From Cryptobacteroides sp934698975 (GTDB taxonomy: Bacteria > Bacteroidota > Bacteroidia > Bacteroidales > UBA932), in assembly GCA_934698975.1 (NCBI GenBank), contig CAKUVR010000002.1, positions 62,001 through 126,000 of the forward strand: a DNA stretch of 64,000 bases. Direction: 5' to 3'. Below, piece by piece: positions 25,482 through 34,126 of the stretch. The notes under the pieces are model-generated. The model had not been told where the DNA came from. It was given only the letters and a program-made list of their open reading frames with translations, and did not search any database. The first letter of the stretch is position 1. The number at the start of each line of letters is the position of its first letter. The position numbers and the translations under genes were made by a program.

Positions 25482-26810
25482 ATGAAACAGGATCTTCAGA
25501 TTTTTGATCTGATCAGAAATGAAAAGGAAAGGCAGTCTTCCGGACTCGAATTGATTGCATCAGAAAACTACGTAAGCGATTACGTGCTGGAGGCGATGGG
25601 ATCCATCTGCACCAACAAGTACGCTGAAGGCTACCCTGGCAAGAGGTATTACGGTGGCTGTCAGATCGTTGACCAGATCGAGCAGCTTGCGATTGACCGT
25701 CTCTGCAAGATTTATGACGCTGAATATGCCAACGTTCAGCCTCACTCCGGTGCACAGGCCAACATGGCCGTCATCATGGCGTGCCTCAAGCCTGGCGACA
25801 CATTCATGGGACTGGATCTCTCACAGGGAGGACACTTGACCCACGGCTCACCAGTCAATGCTTCCGGAATTCTCTATCACGCAGTAGCTTACGGCCTGAA
25901 TGAAGAGACCGGAATGATTGACTACGACAAGATGGAGAGCATCGCCAGAGAATGCAAGCCGAAGCTCATCATCGGTGGAGCGTCTGCATATTCCCGTGAA
26001 TGGGACTATGAAAGGATGCGCGCCATCGCCGACGAGGTCGGAGCCCTTCTTTGGATTGACATGGCCCACACCGCCGGCCTCATCGCCGCAGGACTTCTCA
26101 AGAACCCTGTGAAATACGCCCACATCGTGACCTCGACAACCCACAAGACACTTCGCGGCCCGCGCGGAGGCATCATCTTGATGGGCAAGGACTTCGACAA
26201 TCCTTGGGGGCTCAAGACTCCTAAGGGCGAGATCAAGAAGATGAGCGCGATCCTCAATTCAAGCGTGTTCCCTGGAGTGCAGGGCGGACCTCTTGAGCAT
26301 GTGATAGCCGCCAAGGCCGTCGCTTTCTACGAGGCGATGCAGCCTGAATATGTTGACTACCAGAAGCAGGTGATGGCCAACGCAAAGAAGATGGCCGAAG
26401 AATTCGTCGCAAGAGGCTACAAGGTAGTTTCCGGAGGAACAGACAACCACCTCATGCTGATCGACCTCAGGACCAAGTTCCCGGATGTGACCGGAAGGAT
26501 GGCCGAGAAGGAACTTGAGAAGGCGGAGATCACACTCAACAAGAACATGGTTCCGTTCGACACCCGTTCTCCGTTCAAGACATCCGGAGTCAGGATCGGC
26601 ACACCGGCCATCACATCACGCGGATTTGTTGAGAAGGACATGGTTGACATCGTTGAGCTCATCGACACGGTGCTCACGGCTGTGGCCAAGTACGCTGACG
26701 TTGTCAACGGAGTGACCACCGAAGGCGCTGAGGAATATGCCAAGGTTCTTGACACAGTCAAGCACAAGGTTCACAACATGACTGCTGGACGCCCACTCAA
26801 CAAGTATTAG
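25482..26810 (+). CDS. glyA: Serine hydroxymethyltransferase
   Basis: 442 residues. The PLP lysine lies in VTSTTHKTLRGPRGGIIL; LIASENYVS near the N-terminus, YAEGYPGKRYYGGC and the SGAQANMAVI stretch are invariant family blocks. It converts serine and tetrahydrofolate to glycine and methylene-tetrahydrofolate in the cytosol, the main one-carbon source. It is slightly longer than the E. coli enzyme because of a C-terminal extension (TEGAEEYAKVLDTVKHKVHNMTAG). It is a single-gene unit with a -7 box upstream and a terminator downstream. Confidence 0.98.
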   Translation: MKQDLQIFDLIRNEKERQSSGLELIASENYVSDYVLEAMGSICTNKYAEGYPGKRYYGGCQIVDQIEQLAIDRLCKIYDAEYANVQPHSGAQANMAVIMACLKPGDTFMGLDLSQGGHLTHGSPVNASGILYHAVAYGLNEETGMIDYDKMESIARECKPKLIIGGASAYSREWDYERMRAIADEVGALLWIDMAHTAGLIAAGLLKNPVKYAHIVTSTTHKTLRGPRGGIILMGKDFDNPWGLKTPKGEIKKMSAILNSSVFPGVQGGPLEHVIAAKAVAFYEAMQPEYVDYQKQVMANAKKMAEEFVARGYKVVSGGTDNHLMLIDLRTKFPDVTGRMAEKELEKAEITLNKNMVPFDTRSPFKTSGVRIGTPAITSRGFVEKDMVDIVELIDTVLTAVAKYADVVNGVTTEGAEEYAKVLDTVKHKVHNMTAGRPLNKY

Positions 26811-26849
26811 TAATTCGTCTTCCTGCCACGTCAGGAAATTCAAGATACC

Positions 26850-26884
26850 AGCGGTGAGACCATCAGGTCCCTCCGCTGTTTTTG
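26850..26884 (+). terminator. Intrinsic terminator of glyA
   Basis: CAGCGG (26850-26855) pairs with CCGCTG (26873-26878), with an inner GACC/GGTC stem, followed by TTTTT. It begins 40 bp after the glyA stop. Confidence 0.85.
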
Positions 26885-27008
26885 TCCACGGTAAGATTGT
26901 TTATATTCTTTATTTTCAATATTTTTGCCAATAGTCTTGTCCATAGTCACATTGCTGACAGTTGAAATATTCGCTGTAACTTTGCAGTAGAAAATTATAC
27001 GGAAAAAG

Positions 27009-27431
27009 ATGAAAACAAAAATTGTACGTGGTATCCAGTTGTTCTGGGCGTATTTCATAGCCTTAGGGGCCGTGGTCGGATTCGGAATGATGATTTACGA
27101 CCCAAGCGGGGTGACTTTTCAGATGGACCCGCTGCTGCCACAGTTAAGGGAAGCGTTTCCTTTCCTGTCATTCATGTTCGGGAATTTCATCTGCTCAGCA
27201 TTCGCTCTGATGGCCGTTAACGGAATCCCTAACATGGTCTCAATCTACCTTATTCACAAACACAATGAATATGACGCCTTGAGCGGCCTGGTCTGTGGCG
27301 GCATACTCGCGGTGTGGATTCTTGCCGAGTTCTACATCTGGGGCTTCAGCGGACTTTCCGTGGCCTATGGCATCTTCGCCGCATGCCAGATTATCAACGC
27401 AGCCATATTCCTGAAATTGAAAAGAAAATGA
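27009..27431 (+). CDS. Small four-helix membrane protein, function unknown
   Basis: 140 residues with about four membrane helices (IQLFWAYFIALGAVVGFGMM, PFLSFMFGNFICSAFALMAV, ALSGLVCGGILAVWILAEFY, AYGIFAACQIINAAIFL) and a basic C-terminus (KLKRK). No family is recognised. A promoter-like TAACTTTG (26977-26984) lies 25 bp upstream. Its stop overlaps the start of the GNAT gene (ATGA), so the two are probably translated together. Confidence 0.7.
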   Translation: MKTKIVRGIQLFWAYFIALGAVVGFGMMIYDPSGVTFQMDPLLPQLREAFPFLSFMFGNFICSAFALMAVNGIPNMVSIYLIHKHNEYDALSGLVCGGILAVWILAEFYIWGFSGLSVAYGIFAACQIINAAIFLKLKRK

Positions 27432-28345
27432 ACATCAGACTTGAACAACCTAAAGACTACCGTGAGGTAGAGAACCTCACAAGAGAAGCATTCTGGAACA
27501 TTTACTGTCCAGGATGTACTGAACACTATGTGCTTCATAAGTACCGTGAGAACCCGGATTTCATCCATGAATTGGATTTCGTCATGGAAGAGGACGGCAA
27601 GATCATCGGACACGTGATGTACTCAAAGGCGGTCATAACACTGGAAGACGGAACAGATTTCCCTGCATGGACTTTCGGGCCGATAAGCATCCATCCGGAT
27701 TACAAGCGTAAAGGCTACGGGCTCAAATTGTTGAACTATTCGATTGAGAGAGCCAAAGAGTTAGGGATTGGAGTGCTTCTGATGGAAGGCAACATCGAAT
27801 TTTACAAACATGCCGGATTTGATGTGGCCAGCAAACTGAACATCCACTATCATGGCGAGCCTAAAGAGAGTGTGGCTCCATATTTCCTTGCAAAAGAATT
27901 GATTCCGGGGTATCTTCAAGGGATAGAAGGCACCTACAACACCCCTGAGGGTTATTTCGTCGCAGAAGAGAACCCTGACGAGTTTTCCGCCTTCGAGGCC
28001 ACATTCCCTGCCAAGAAGAAAGCCTTCCGGGAAGGGCAGCTTACTGTCTTTTGCCAAAGCTGCGGAATGCCTCTCGGCAAAGACGAAGACTGTGGCACAA
28101 ATGCGGACGGAAGCATCAATCATGACTATTGCCGGTACTGCTTCAAGGACGGTAGGTTTCTGCAAGACTGCACAATGGACGAGATGATTGAGCATTGCGC
28201 GCAATTCGTGGACGAAGTCAACAAAAACCTGCCATCCCCGATTACCAAAGAACAGTACAAAGATCAGATGCGGCAGTACTTCCCGCTTCTGAAACGGTGG
28301 CGAAAAGCTACCCCGTCATCATTCATGCTGAACACCGTCAAATGA
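27428..28345 (+). CDS. GNAT acetyltransferase fused to a zinc-ribbon domain
   Basis: 305 residues from the ATG at 27428, which overlaps the upstream stop. Residues 1-180 are a GNAT N-acetyltransferase: IRLEQPKDYREVENLTREAF, and the acetyl-CoA loop segment FGPISIHPDYKRKGYGLKLL with RKGYG as the pyrophosphate motif. Residues about 205-300 are a putative zinc-ribbon domain (FCQSCGMPLG...DYCRYCFKDG, four Cys), a small domain often found alone in other genomes. The acceptor substrate is unknown. Its 3' end overlaps the convergent beta-galactosidase gene by 8 bp, so the genes have no spacer for a terminator. Confidence 0.85.
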   Translation: MNIRLEQPKDYREVENLTREAFWNIYCPGCTEHYVLHKYRENPDFIHELDFVMEEDGKIIGHVMYSKAVITLEDGTDFPAWTFGPISIHPDYKRKGYGLKLLNYSIERAKELGIGVLLMEGNIEFYKHAGFDVASKLNIHYHGEPKESVAPYFLAKELIPGYLQGIEGTYNTPEGYFVAEENPDEFSAFEATFPAKKKAFREGQLTVFCQSCGMPLGKDEDCGTNADGSINHDYCRYCFKDGRFLQDCTMDEMIEHCAQFVDEVNKNLPSPITKEQYKDQMRQYFPLLKRWRKATPSSFMLNTVK

Positions 28346-31300
28346 CGGGAAGGCAAGAGACAGGACGGATCACGAAAGTGAACTCACGCTCCGCTGCTGG
28401 GACAAGATACTGGTTCAGCGGCAGAGTGCCCCATGAGTTGATTCCACCCACTCCCATCTGAACCAAGTCAAAGTTGACATAAGTGGTGCCGTTGGCCCGA
28501 TCGTTCTCGTGAGACTTCGCCTTGAGGTTCAGCGAATGACGTGCCTCACCGTTCTGGGTGTTGGTCTCGTTGGCGCGCTTTGGAGTACCGTTCTCAAGGC
28601 AGTCCATATCCCTCATCGAGAACGGAAGGGCGGAAGCGGAGAACTTCTGGCCAGCAGTGACCTCAAGGCCGGTTCCGTTCGGGTCAAGGATGCGGAAATA
28701 TCTCAGCCCGGTCTTCGTGCCGGATTCCTGGGAGCGCACATAGCCGTAATGGTACTGGTCGTTGACACTCTGAATGTAATGGCCGACAACGGCGGCCGAA
28801 TTCCTGTCGGAGTAGTTCTCCCAAGGACCCTTGCCGTAGAAATCGACGGTCGAGTAACGTCCAGGCATGGCGAACTTCATTCCGAAACGCATAAGGGCCG
28901 GAGCCTTGGCAAGCTTGCCGGCATCCTTCATCCTCTCTGTGGCCTTTATGGACCCGTCAGGGAAGATCTCGTAGAACATCTTCACGATGGCGGCACCGCC
29001 TGCGATTGGCTCATATTCAGCGGACACAGACATCAGGCCTACGCCGTCGGTCGCTTTTTCCACAATCAAGGAGCCAGCCTTAAGTTTGTAGGCCGGGTAA
29101 CGCCAGGTATTGTACATCTCTCGTATCTTTCCGGAACCCATATCGTTCTCGACAGGCGCGCGGGCGAACTCAGGAGTCAAAGGCTCGGAAAGCATCTGGC
29201 CCCCGTCAACAGTGTAACCGGTAAGGAATCCTGTGGCTTTGTCGAAAGTAGCCGTCCAGTCGGCGACACGGTCAGTCATAGTGCCCGCGAAGGTGAAGGA
29301 TCCTGAGAACACATACGCATCGGCTGTCTCGCTCTGAACCAAGGTCCTGCCGTCAACCGAAGCTGAACCGGCCTTGAAGGCGATGCCAGACTTTTCGTCA
29401 AGCATAATCTGGTCGTATGCCACCTCGGAACCGGCAGGAAGAACACCGTCAGCGGTCTTGAGGACGTAAGAGACATTAAGGAATATGTCAGCGTCTGCCT
29501 GCGGAATGGTCTTGAAGCCGAGATCCACGGTCTCAGTCATCTGCGGAGCGACATTCAGGTTCTCGACGACTCCCGAGGACACGGCCTCACCGTCAACCGT
29601 AATGTTCCAAAGCATACGGTACTGGCTCAGATCCTTGAAGAAATATTCATTGAAAACGTTCACCCTTCCCTGCCCTGCAAGGGATGTGTGAATATTCCTG
29701 TGCTGGTAGCGTACCTCATAGGCGTGAGGATGCAGGGTTCTGTCGGCGGCTATGACACCGTTGCAGTTGAACGAGCCGTCCGAAGGGTCATATTCATTGA
29801 AATCACCTCCGAAAGCGAAGATGTGGTCGGTGCCGCCGTCCTTGGAAGGCCAGCGGAGAGCCTGGTCCACGAAGTCCCAGATGAAGCCGCCCTGGTAGGC
29901 AGGATACTTGCGGATGAGATCCCAATATTCCTTGAAATTACCCATGGAGTTCCCCATCGCGTGTGCATATTCGCACTGGATCAATGGCTTGCCGCTCTTG
30001 CGGAGTACAATAGCCTCGCACTCCTCTGGGGAAACATACATCGGACAGTGGATGTCTGTGTTCTTTCCGCCGCGCGCCCTTTCGTACTGAACCAGACGTG
30101 AAGGATCGTTCTCCTTCATCCATTTGTAGCAAGCGGTGAAATTGTCACCGTCTCCAGCCTCGTTACCAAGGCTCCAGATTATGACGGACGGATGGTTGAA
30201 ATCCCTGCGAAGCATCCTCTGGTCGCGGATCAAGTGAGCGGCCTTAAAATCAGTTCTGTGTGCTAGCGATTCCTTTCCGTAGCCCATTCCATGAGACTCG
30301 ATGTTGCCTTCGTCTACAACATAAAGGCCGTACTTGTCGCAGAGGGCGTACCAGCGCGGGTCGTTCGGATAGTGACATGTGCGCACCGCGTTCATATTCA
30401 ATTCTTTCATGATGCGGATGTCCCTGATCATATCCTCTTCTGAAACCACATAGCCCTTGTCGGCGTTCATCTCGTGCCGGTCCGCCCCTTTGATGAGAAC
30501 AGGCTGGCCGTTGACAAGCAGCTGGCTGTTCTTTATCTCGACCGTGCGGAAACCGAAATCGATCGAAGTGCTTTCCACTACGTCCTTTTTGTCGGAAGCG
30601 CTCACCTTCAATGTGTAAAGGATCGGAACCTCCGCACTCCAGAGTGACGGGTTCGGGACGTTTCCGTTCAGGACCGCCTCACCTTTGACCGGAGAGGCCT
30701 CTCTGTAGGCCACCTGTTTTCCGTTCTTGTCAATGACGGCGACGCATACGTTCTTCACGCCCTTGGTCACTTTAGCGCTCACGGTGAAGTTCCCGTCCAT
30801 GCCGGCGATGACGTTCACGTCCTCGATACGCTCCTTCTCACGGGTATAGACATAGACTCCGCGGGCGATTCCGCTGAGCCTCCAGAAATCCTGGTCCTCA
30901 AGGTAGGAGCCGTCGCACCAGCGGAATATCTCAAGGGCGATGAGGTTCTCCCCAGCCTTAACGTACTTTGTGAGGTCGAAACGCGACTCAAGCTTGCTGT
31001 CCTCGCTGTAGCCGACCATCTTTCCGTTGACCCAAACGCGCACGTTGGAGGTGGCTGAGCCGATGCAGAGGCAGATCTGCTTCCCGATCCAGGATTTGTC
31101 AACATTGAATGTGCGGCGGTACTGCCCGACATAGTTGTGCTCGGTCGGAGGGTAAGGCGGGTTGTTCGTATAATGCCCTCTCCACGCATAGCCGACATTC
31201 AGGTAGACCGGATCGTTGTACCCGTTCAGTTCCCACATTCCAGGAACCGGAATCGTGCTCCAGTCCGCATCGTTGTAGTCCACGGCCTCGAAGCCTTTGG

Positions 31301-31511
31301 TGCGTCCCTCAATGGTCTCGTTCCACTTGAACTTCCAGACTCCGTTAAGAGTCAGAGTCTTCTGCTGGTCCGTCACAAATGTGGCCGCCATCGGCAAACG
31401 ATTCTCCTCGAACACGTTAGGATCCTGCCACGGTTCCATATTGTTGTTTTTCTCCGCCAGTAGCGGGGTCGCGGCGAATGCTGCCGCAAGAATCAGTAGT
31501 AACTTTTTCAT
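28338..31511 (-). CDS. GH2 beta-galactosidase, secreted
   Basis: 1057 residues from ATG 31511, with a signal peptide (MKKLLLILAAAFAATPLLA). The LacZ-type domain order is visible: sugar-binding domain (about 50-225, WKFKWNETIEG, YVGQYRRTFNV), Ig-like domain, TIM barrel with the acid/base Glu451 (SLGNEAGDGDNF) and nucleophile Glu514 (IQCEYAHAMGNSMGN), then the C-terminal beta-sandwich. Length and architecture are those of the large LacZ family, with export added, as is common in Bacteroidota glycan users. No SusC/D pair flanks it. A GTG two codons upstream (31517) is an alternative start; the ATG sits in a GAATATG motif. It is followed 3' by the convergent GNAT gene. Confidence 0.92.
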   Translation of the reverse strand: MKKLLLILAAAFAATPLLAEKNNNMEPWQDPNVFEENRLPMAATFVTDQQKTLTLNGVWKFKWNETIEGRTKGFEAVDYNDADWSTIPVPGMWELNGYNDPVYLNVGYAWRGHYTNNPPYPPTEHNYVGQYRRTFNVDKSWIGKQICLCIGSATSNVRVWVNGKMVGYSEDSKLESRFDLTKYVKAGENLIALEIFRWCDGSYLEDQDFWRLSGIARGVYVYTREKERIEDVNVIAGMDGNFTVSAKVTKGVKNVCVAVIDKNGKQVAYREASPVKGEAVLNGNVPNPSLWSAEVPILYTLKVSASDKKDVVESTSIDFGFRTVEIKNSQLLVNGQPVLIKGADRHEMNADKGYVVSEEDMIRDIRIMKELNMNAVRTCHYPNDPRWYALCDKYGLYVVDEGNIESHGMGYGKESLAHRTDFKAAHLIRDQRMLRRDFNHPSVIIWSLGNEAGDGDNFTACYKWMKENDPSRLVQYERARGGKNTDIHCPMYVSPEECEAIVLRKSGKPLIQCEYAHAMGNSMGNFKEYWDLIRKYPAYQGGFIWDFVDQALRWPSKDGGTDHIFAFGGDFNEYDPSDGSFNCNGVIAADRTLHPHAYEVRYQHRNIHTSLAGQGRVNVFNEYFFKDLSQYRMLWNITVDGEAVSSGVVENLNVAPQMTETVDLGFKTIPQADADIFLNVSYVLKTADGVLPAGSEVAYDQIMLDEKSGIAFKAGSASVDGRTLVQSETADAYVFSGSFTFAGTMTDRVADWTATFDKATGFLTGYTVDGGQMLSEPLTPEFARAPVENDMGSGKIREMYNTWRYPAYKLKAGSLIVEKATDGVGLMSVSAEYEPIAGGAAIVKMFYEIFPDGSIKATERMKDAGKLAKAPALMRFGMKFAMPGRYSTVDFYGKGPWENYSDRNSAAVVGHYIQSVNDQYHYGYVRSQESGTKTGLRYFRILDPNGTGLEVTAGQKFSASALPFSMRDMDCLENGTPKRANETNTQNGEARHSLNLKAKSHENDRANGTTYVNFDLVQMGVGGINSWGTLPLNQYLVPAAEREFTFVIRPVSCLPVI

Positions 31512-31538
31512 ATTCACAGAGTAATCTTTTACACAACA

Positions 31539-33401
31539 CTATTCGCGAAGAAGTGCCACAGTGCCGTCCATGGTGGATGCAAGAATGTAGGTGGCGCCCC
31601 CTTCGCTCCAGACCTCCATCGGATTCACCAATGAGATGGAAATCTTCCTCGCCCAAAGCCTATGACCGTCCTCAGCATCAAATCCGATGATGTTGCCTTT
31701 GTCTGTCGGCATGATCACCTCGTTTCCGATGCGAACAATCGAGGTCGGAGAGATCTCATAGCCGGCTCCCGTCTCAGCACACCAATCCACATCAAGGCTC
31801 TCAGCGTCCACGGAAGTGATTGTGTGCCACATGGATTTGCAATAAACTTTCTTCCCGTCCGGAGAGACACCCACCGCCTCCCGGGCTGATTTCTCATAAT
31901 GCCGGAGTTCCTTCCCTGTCGCGGCGTCAATAGCGTAAAGCCGCCTGTCAGGAACCGATATGAATATCTTCCCGCACGCCTTGACAGGCCACACGGCCGC
32001 CGGCGAATACATCCTCGAAGGCTTCCCGCATTTCCACTCCCATTGAAGTGCCCCGGTCTGAGGATCAAGCGAATACATCCTGTTGCCCCAAGAGCCGAAC
32101 ACAACCTGCTCCTTGTCAACAAACGCGCGGCATTCGATGAACCCCTGCACGTCTGAATATGTCCACACCGCCTTTCCTGTCTTCAAATCAAGCGCCCTGA
32201 AACAGCCATCCGAAGCCCCGACATAGACTTTGTCATCGAATATCACAGGGCTGCCCAGCACGGATTTCCTTGCGGCATATTTCCAGACAGTCTTTCCATT
32301 CTTGGCGTTCAGAGCGTAGACGTGGCCGTCCGTGCAGCCGAAGACCAGATATTTTCCATGAACAGCAGGGGTCGAGAATATCTTGCCGGGAAACTTCTTC
32401 GACCATATCCGCTTGCCATCCTTTACACTGATGCAGCGGACATAGCCCGAGGAGGTCGTGTACCAGGCCCTCTTTCCGCTTCTCGCAAAACCTGCCACGA
32501 TGTTGCTGTCATCCTTAAATTTCCAGACCTCCTTCACAGGACTGTCAGCGTTCACATCGTAACGCATCCATGGGTAGCTGGCCGGAAGTCCGTCGGCATC
32601 GTAGGTCACGGTGTCCTTCACCTCCGCAAGCCTCCTTGTGTACCAAGGTTCCATCTGAACCGTTGTGGAACCGTAAAGCCTTCTTTCCGAGACCACCACG
32701 CTGTCATTCTGGATCGTGAACACATTATAGCCAGGCTGCCTTCCCGCCGTCAAGGTCGAGCGGTCCAGAACTCCCGGCAGACCGTCATAGTCCAGCGACA
32801 CGTTTCTGTGCCAATGCCCGCCGACCTCGAAACGTGTGCCGATCCTTTTAAGCTCACGTGTCACATCAAAATAGTTCAGCACCGAAGTGTCCTGAGGGTA
32901 ATGGTTCACGAATATGGTCTTCTTCCCCGGCTTGAGCCCTTTCAGCCATTCCATGCTCTCCTGCGGAATCAGCGCGGGAGCCATCCTCATGTCCGGACCG
33001 CAGTTGCAGCCGATGAAGCGCCAACCCTTGCACTCGAACTCGAAGTTCTCATAGCCAAACACCTTGAGGAAAGTGTTGCAGCCGCTCTCCGACCACTTAG
33101 CGTCGTGGTTTCCGGCCACGACATAGTACTTGTACCTGAGCGAGTCCAACATCTGCTTCACAGCGGCTATCTCCTCATCTGTCCCGAAATCCGTCAGGTC
33201 ACCGCCGATCAGGACGAAATCCAGTCCGTCCAACGTGTTGACATCCTTGACGCAGCGGCTCAGATCATTGACCGATCCGCTGCCGGCCGAATAATGCAAG
33301 TCCGTCAGAAAGGCGAACCGGACGGGATCCTCCTGCGCAATGACAGACATTGCAGACAGGAATATGGCCGCCAACAATGCAATTGCTTTTCTTATGTTCA
33401 T
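31539..33401 (-). CDS. Secreted metallophosphoesterase fused to a PQQ-type beta-propeller
   Basis: 620 residues from the ATG at 33401, with a signal peptide (MNIRKAIALLAAIFLSAMSVIAQ). Residues about 30-240 are a calcineurin-like phosphoesterase with the full metal set: TDLHYS, GGDLTDFG, GNHDAKW, VNHYP and GGHWHRN. Residues about 300-620 are repeats of the PQQ/Trp-docking type, each with a W-x-K/Y-x-x-G pattern (GKRIWSKKFPGKIFSTPAV, GKTVWKYAARKSVLGSPVI, GKAVWTYSDVQGFIECRAF). The substrate is unknown; the propeller may bind a ligand or partner rather than a cofactor. It lies 27 bp upstream of the beta-galactosidase start on the same strand, so the two may be cotranscribed. Confidence 0.85.
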   Translation of the reverse strand: MNIRKAIALLAAIFLSAMSVIAQEDPVRFAFLTDLHYSAGSGSVNDLSRCVKDVNTLDGLDFVLIGGDLTDFGTDEEIAAVKQMLDSLRYKYYVVAGNHDAKWSESGCNTFLKVFGYENFEFECKGWRFIGCNCGPDMRMAPALIPQESMEWLKGLKPGKKTIFVNHYPQDTSVLNYFDVTRELKRIGTRFEVGGHWHRNVSLDYDGLPGVLDRSTLTAGRQPGYNVFTIQNDSVVVSERRLYGSTTVQMEPWYTRRLAEVKDTVTYDADGLPASYPWMRYDVNADSPVKEVWKFKDDSNIVAGFARSGKRAWYTTSSGYVRCISVKDGKRIWSKKFPGKIFSTPAVHGKYLVFGCTDGHVYALNAKNGKTVWKYAARKSVLGSPVIFDDKVYVGASDGCFRALDLKTGKAVWTYSDVQGFIECRAFVDKEQVVFGSWGNRMYSLDPQTGALQWEWKCGKPSRMYSPAAVWPVKACGKIFISVPDRRLYAIDAATGKELRHYEKSAREAVGVSPDGKKVYCKSMWHTITSVDAESLDVDWCAETGAGYEISPTSIVRIGNEVIMPTDKGNIIGFDAEDGHRLWARKISISLVNPMEVWSEGGATYILASTMDGTVALLRE

Positions 33402-33440
33402 TTCAGCATCATTAATTATCATTATAAATGCCTTCTGCCG

Positions 33441-33500
33441 CTTCGATGCTTCGACAGGCTCAGCAACCGCCGGCTCAGTGACCGACTAGTTCAGTGACCA
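33441..33500. repeat. Interspersed CTTCGACAGGCTCAG repeat cluster
   Basis: CTTCGACAGGCTCAG at 33449-33463, followed by GGCTCAGTGACCG and TTCAGTGACCA, partial tandem echoes of the same unit. It lies upstream of the phosphoesterase gene and before the tRNA-Cys promoter. Confidence 0.65.
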
Positions 33501-33606
33501 ACAAGCCCAATTGCCGAATTGTACAAATTTACTTAATTATTATGGATTATTCATTCCCACCCGACGACATATTCCAAAGTTTTCCAACCGTTTTAGGAAA
33601 TAAATA

Positions 33607-33637
33607 TTTGCGGATAAAAGAAAAAGCATTATCTTTG
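33607..33637 (+). promoter_or_regulatory. Promoter of tRNA-Cys
   Basis: TTTG (33607-33610) and TATCTTTG (33630-33637) are separated by 19 bp; the tRNA begins 16 bp after the -7 box. Confidence 0.75.
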
Positions 33638-33652
33638 CAATCCACAACCAAT

Positions 33653-33723
33653 GGTGCTTTGGCCGAGCGGTTAGGCACAGGTCTGCAAAACCTGCTACAG
33701 CGGTTCGATTCCGCTAGGCACCT
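33653..33723 (+). tRNA. tRNA-Cys (anticodon GCA)
   Basis: 71-nt cloverleaf. Acceptor GGTGCTT pairs with AGGCACC, discriminator T as expected for Cys; anticodon stem CAGGT/ACCTG with loop CTGCAAA and anticodon GCA at 33685-33687; T-arm GCGGTTCGATTCCGC. The 3' CCA is not encoded. Confidence 0.95.
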
Positions 33724-33729
33724 CAGGAA

Positions 33730-33763
33730 ACGCCTTTGACGATTTTAGTCAGAGGCGTTTTGT
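33730..33763 (+). terminator. Terminator of tRNA-Cys
   Basis: ACGCCTTTGA (33730-33739) pairs with TCAGAGGCGT (33749-33758), one mismatch, followed by TTTTG. Confidence 0.8.
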
Positions 33764-33939
33764 TATTCACACTCATTTTTTTCATGACCGATCAAATCCC
33801 AAAATGCTGAGCAATCTTTTTTGGAAACTATATAGCAGTAGACAAGCATGACATGCAGGCAGTCACTGACGGTTTACGAGTTGGCGACGTCCGCATTTTG
33901 TGAATATGGCGGCACGCAAACCTGCCCTGAATACAACGA

Positions 33940-34000
33940 GAGGCCCGTGAATATGCTGCCTATGCTTTCCAAATTCATAGGCAGCATACTACCAGGCCTC
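33940..34000. other. Long two-tier hairpin in the tRNA-Cys/lnt spacer
   Basis: GAGGCC (33940-33945) pairs with GGCCTC (33995-34000); inside a symmetrical 6/6 internal loop, TATGCTGCCTATG (33952-33964) pairs perfectly with CATAGGCAGCATA (33976-33988) around an 11-nt loop. The 363-bp spacer 33764-34126 holds no convincing gene. This structure and the one at 34049-34098 suggest a structured RNA or a small mobile repeat. Confidence 0.6.
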
Positions 34001-34048
34001 ACAATGGCGTAGAAGCATGATTGTATGCCGCTGTTTTGCAAAAGGGCA

Positions 34049-34098
34049 ACACATAGCAGATCATGGAGCGGACTCGGATGGGCACCGATGCTATGTGG
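34049..34098. other. Second hairpin in the tRNA-Cys/lnt spacer
   Basis: CACATAGCA (34050-34058) pairs with TGCTATGTG (34089-34097) around a 30-nt centre that contains a smaller CGG/CCG stem. GACTCG (34071-34076) could alternatively pair with CGAGTC just beyond the stem. It lies 30 bp before the 3' end of lnt, so it could also work as the lnt 3'-end structure. Confidence 0.5.
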
Positions 34099-34126
34099 CA
34101 TTTTAGTCGAGTCGTATATAATTGCC

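Noticed and set aside
32322..33497. 391-codon frame antisense to the phosphoesterase/propeller gene
   Set aside because: The opposite strand has complete metal-binding motifs and a signal peptide; this frame is a shadow.
33874..34101. 75-codon minus-strand frame in the tRNA-Cys/lnt spacer
   Set aside because: No domain or start-site support, and it runs through two long hairpins; treated as non-coding structure.
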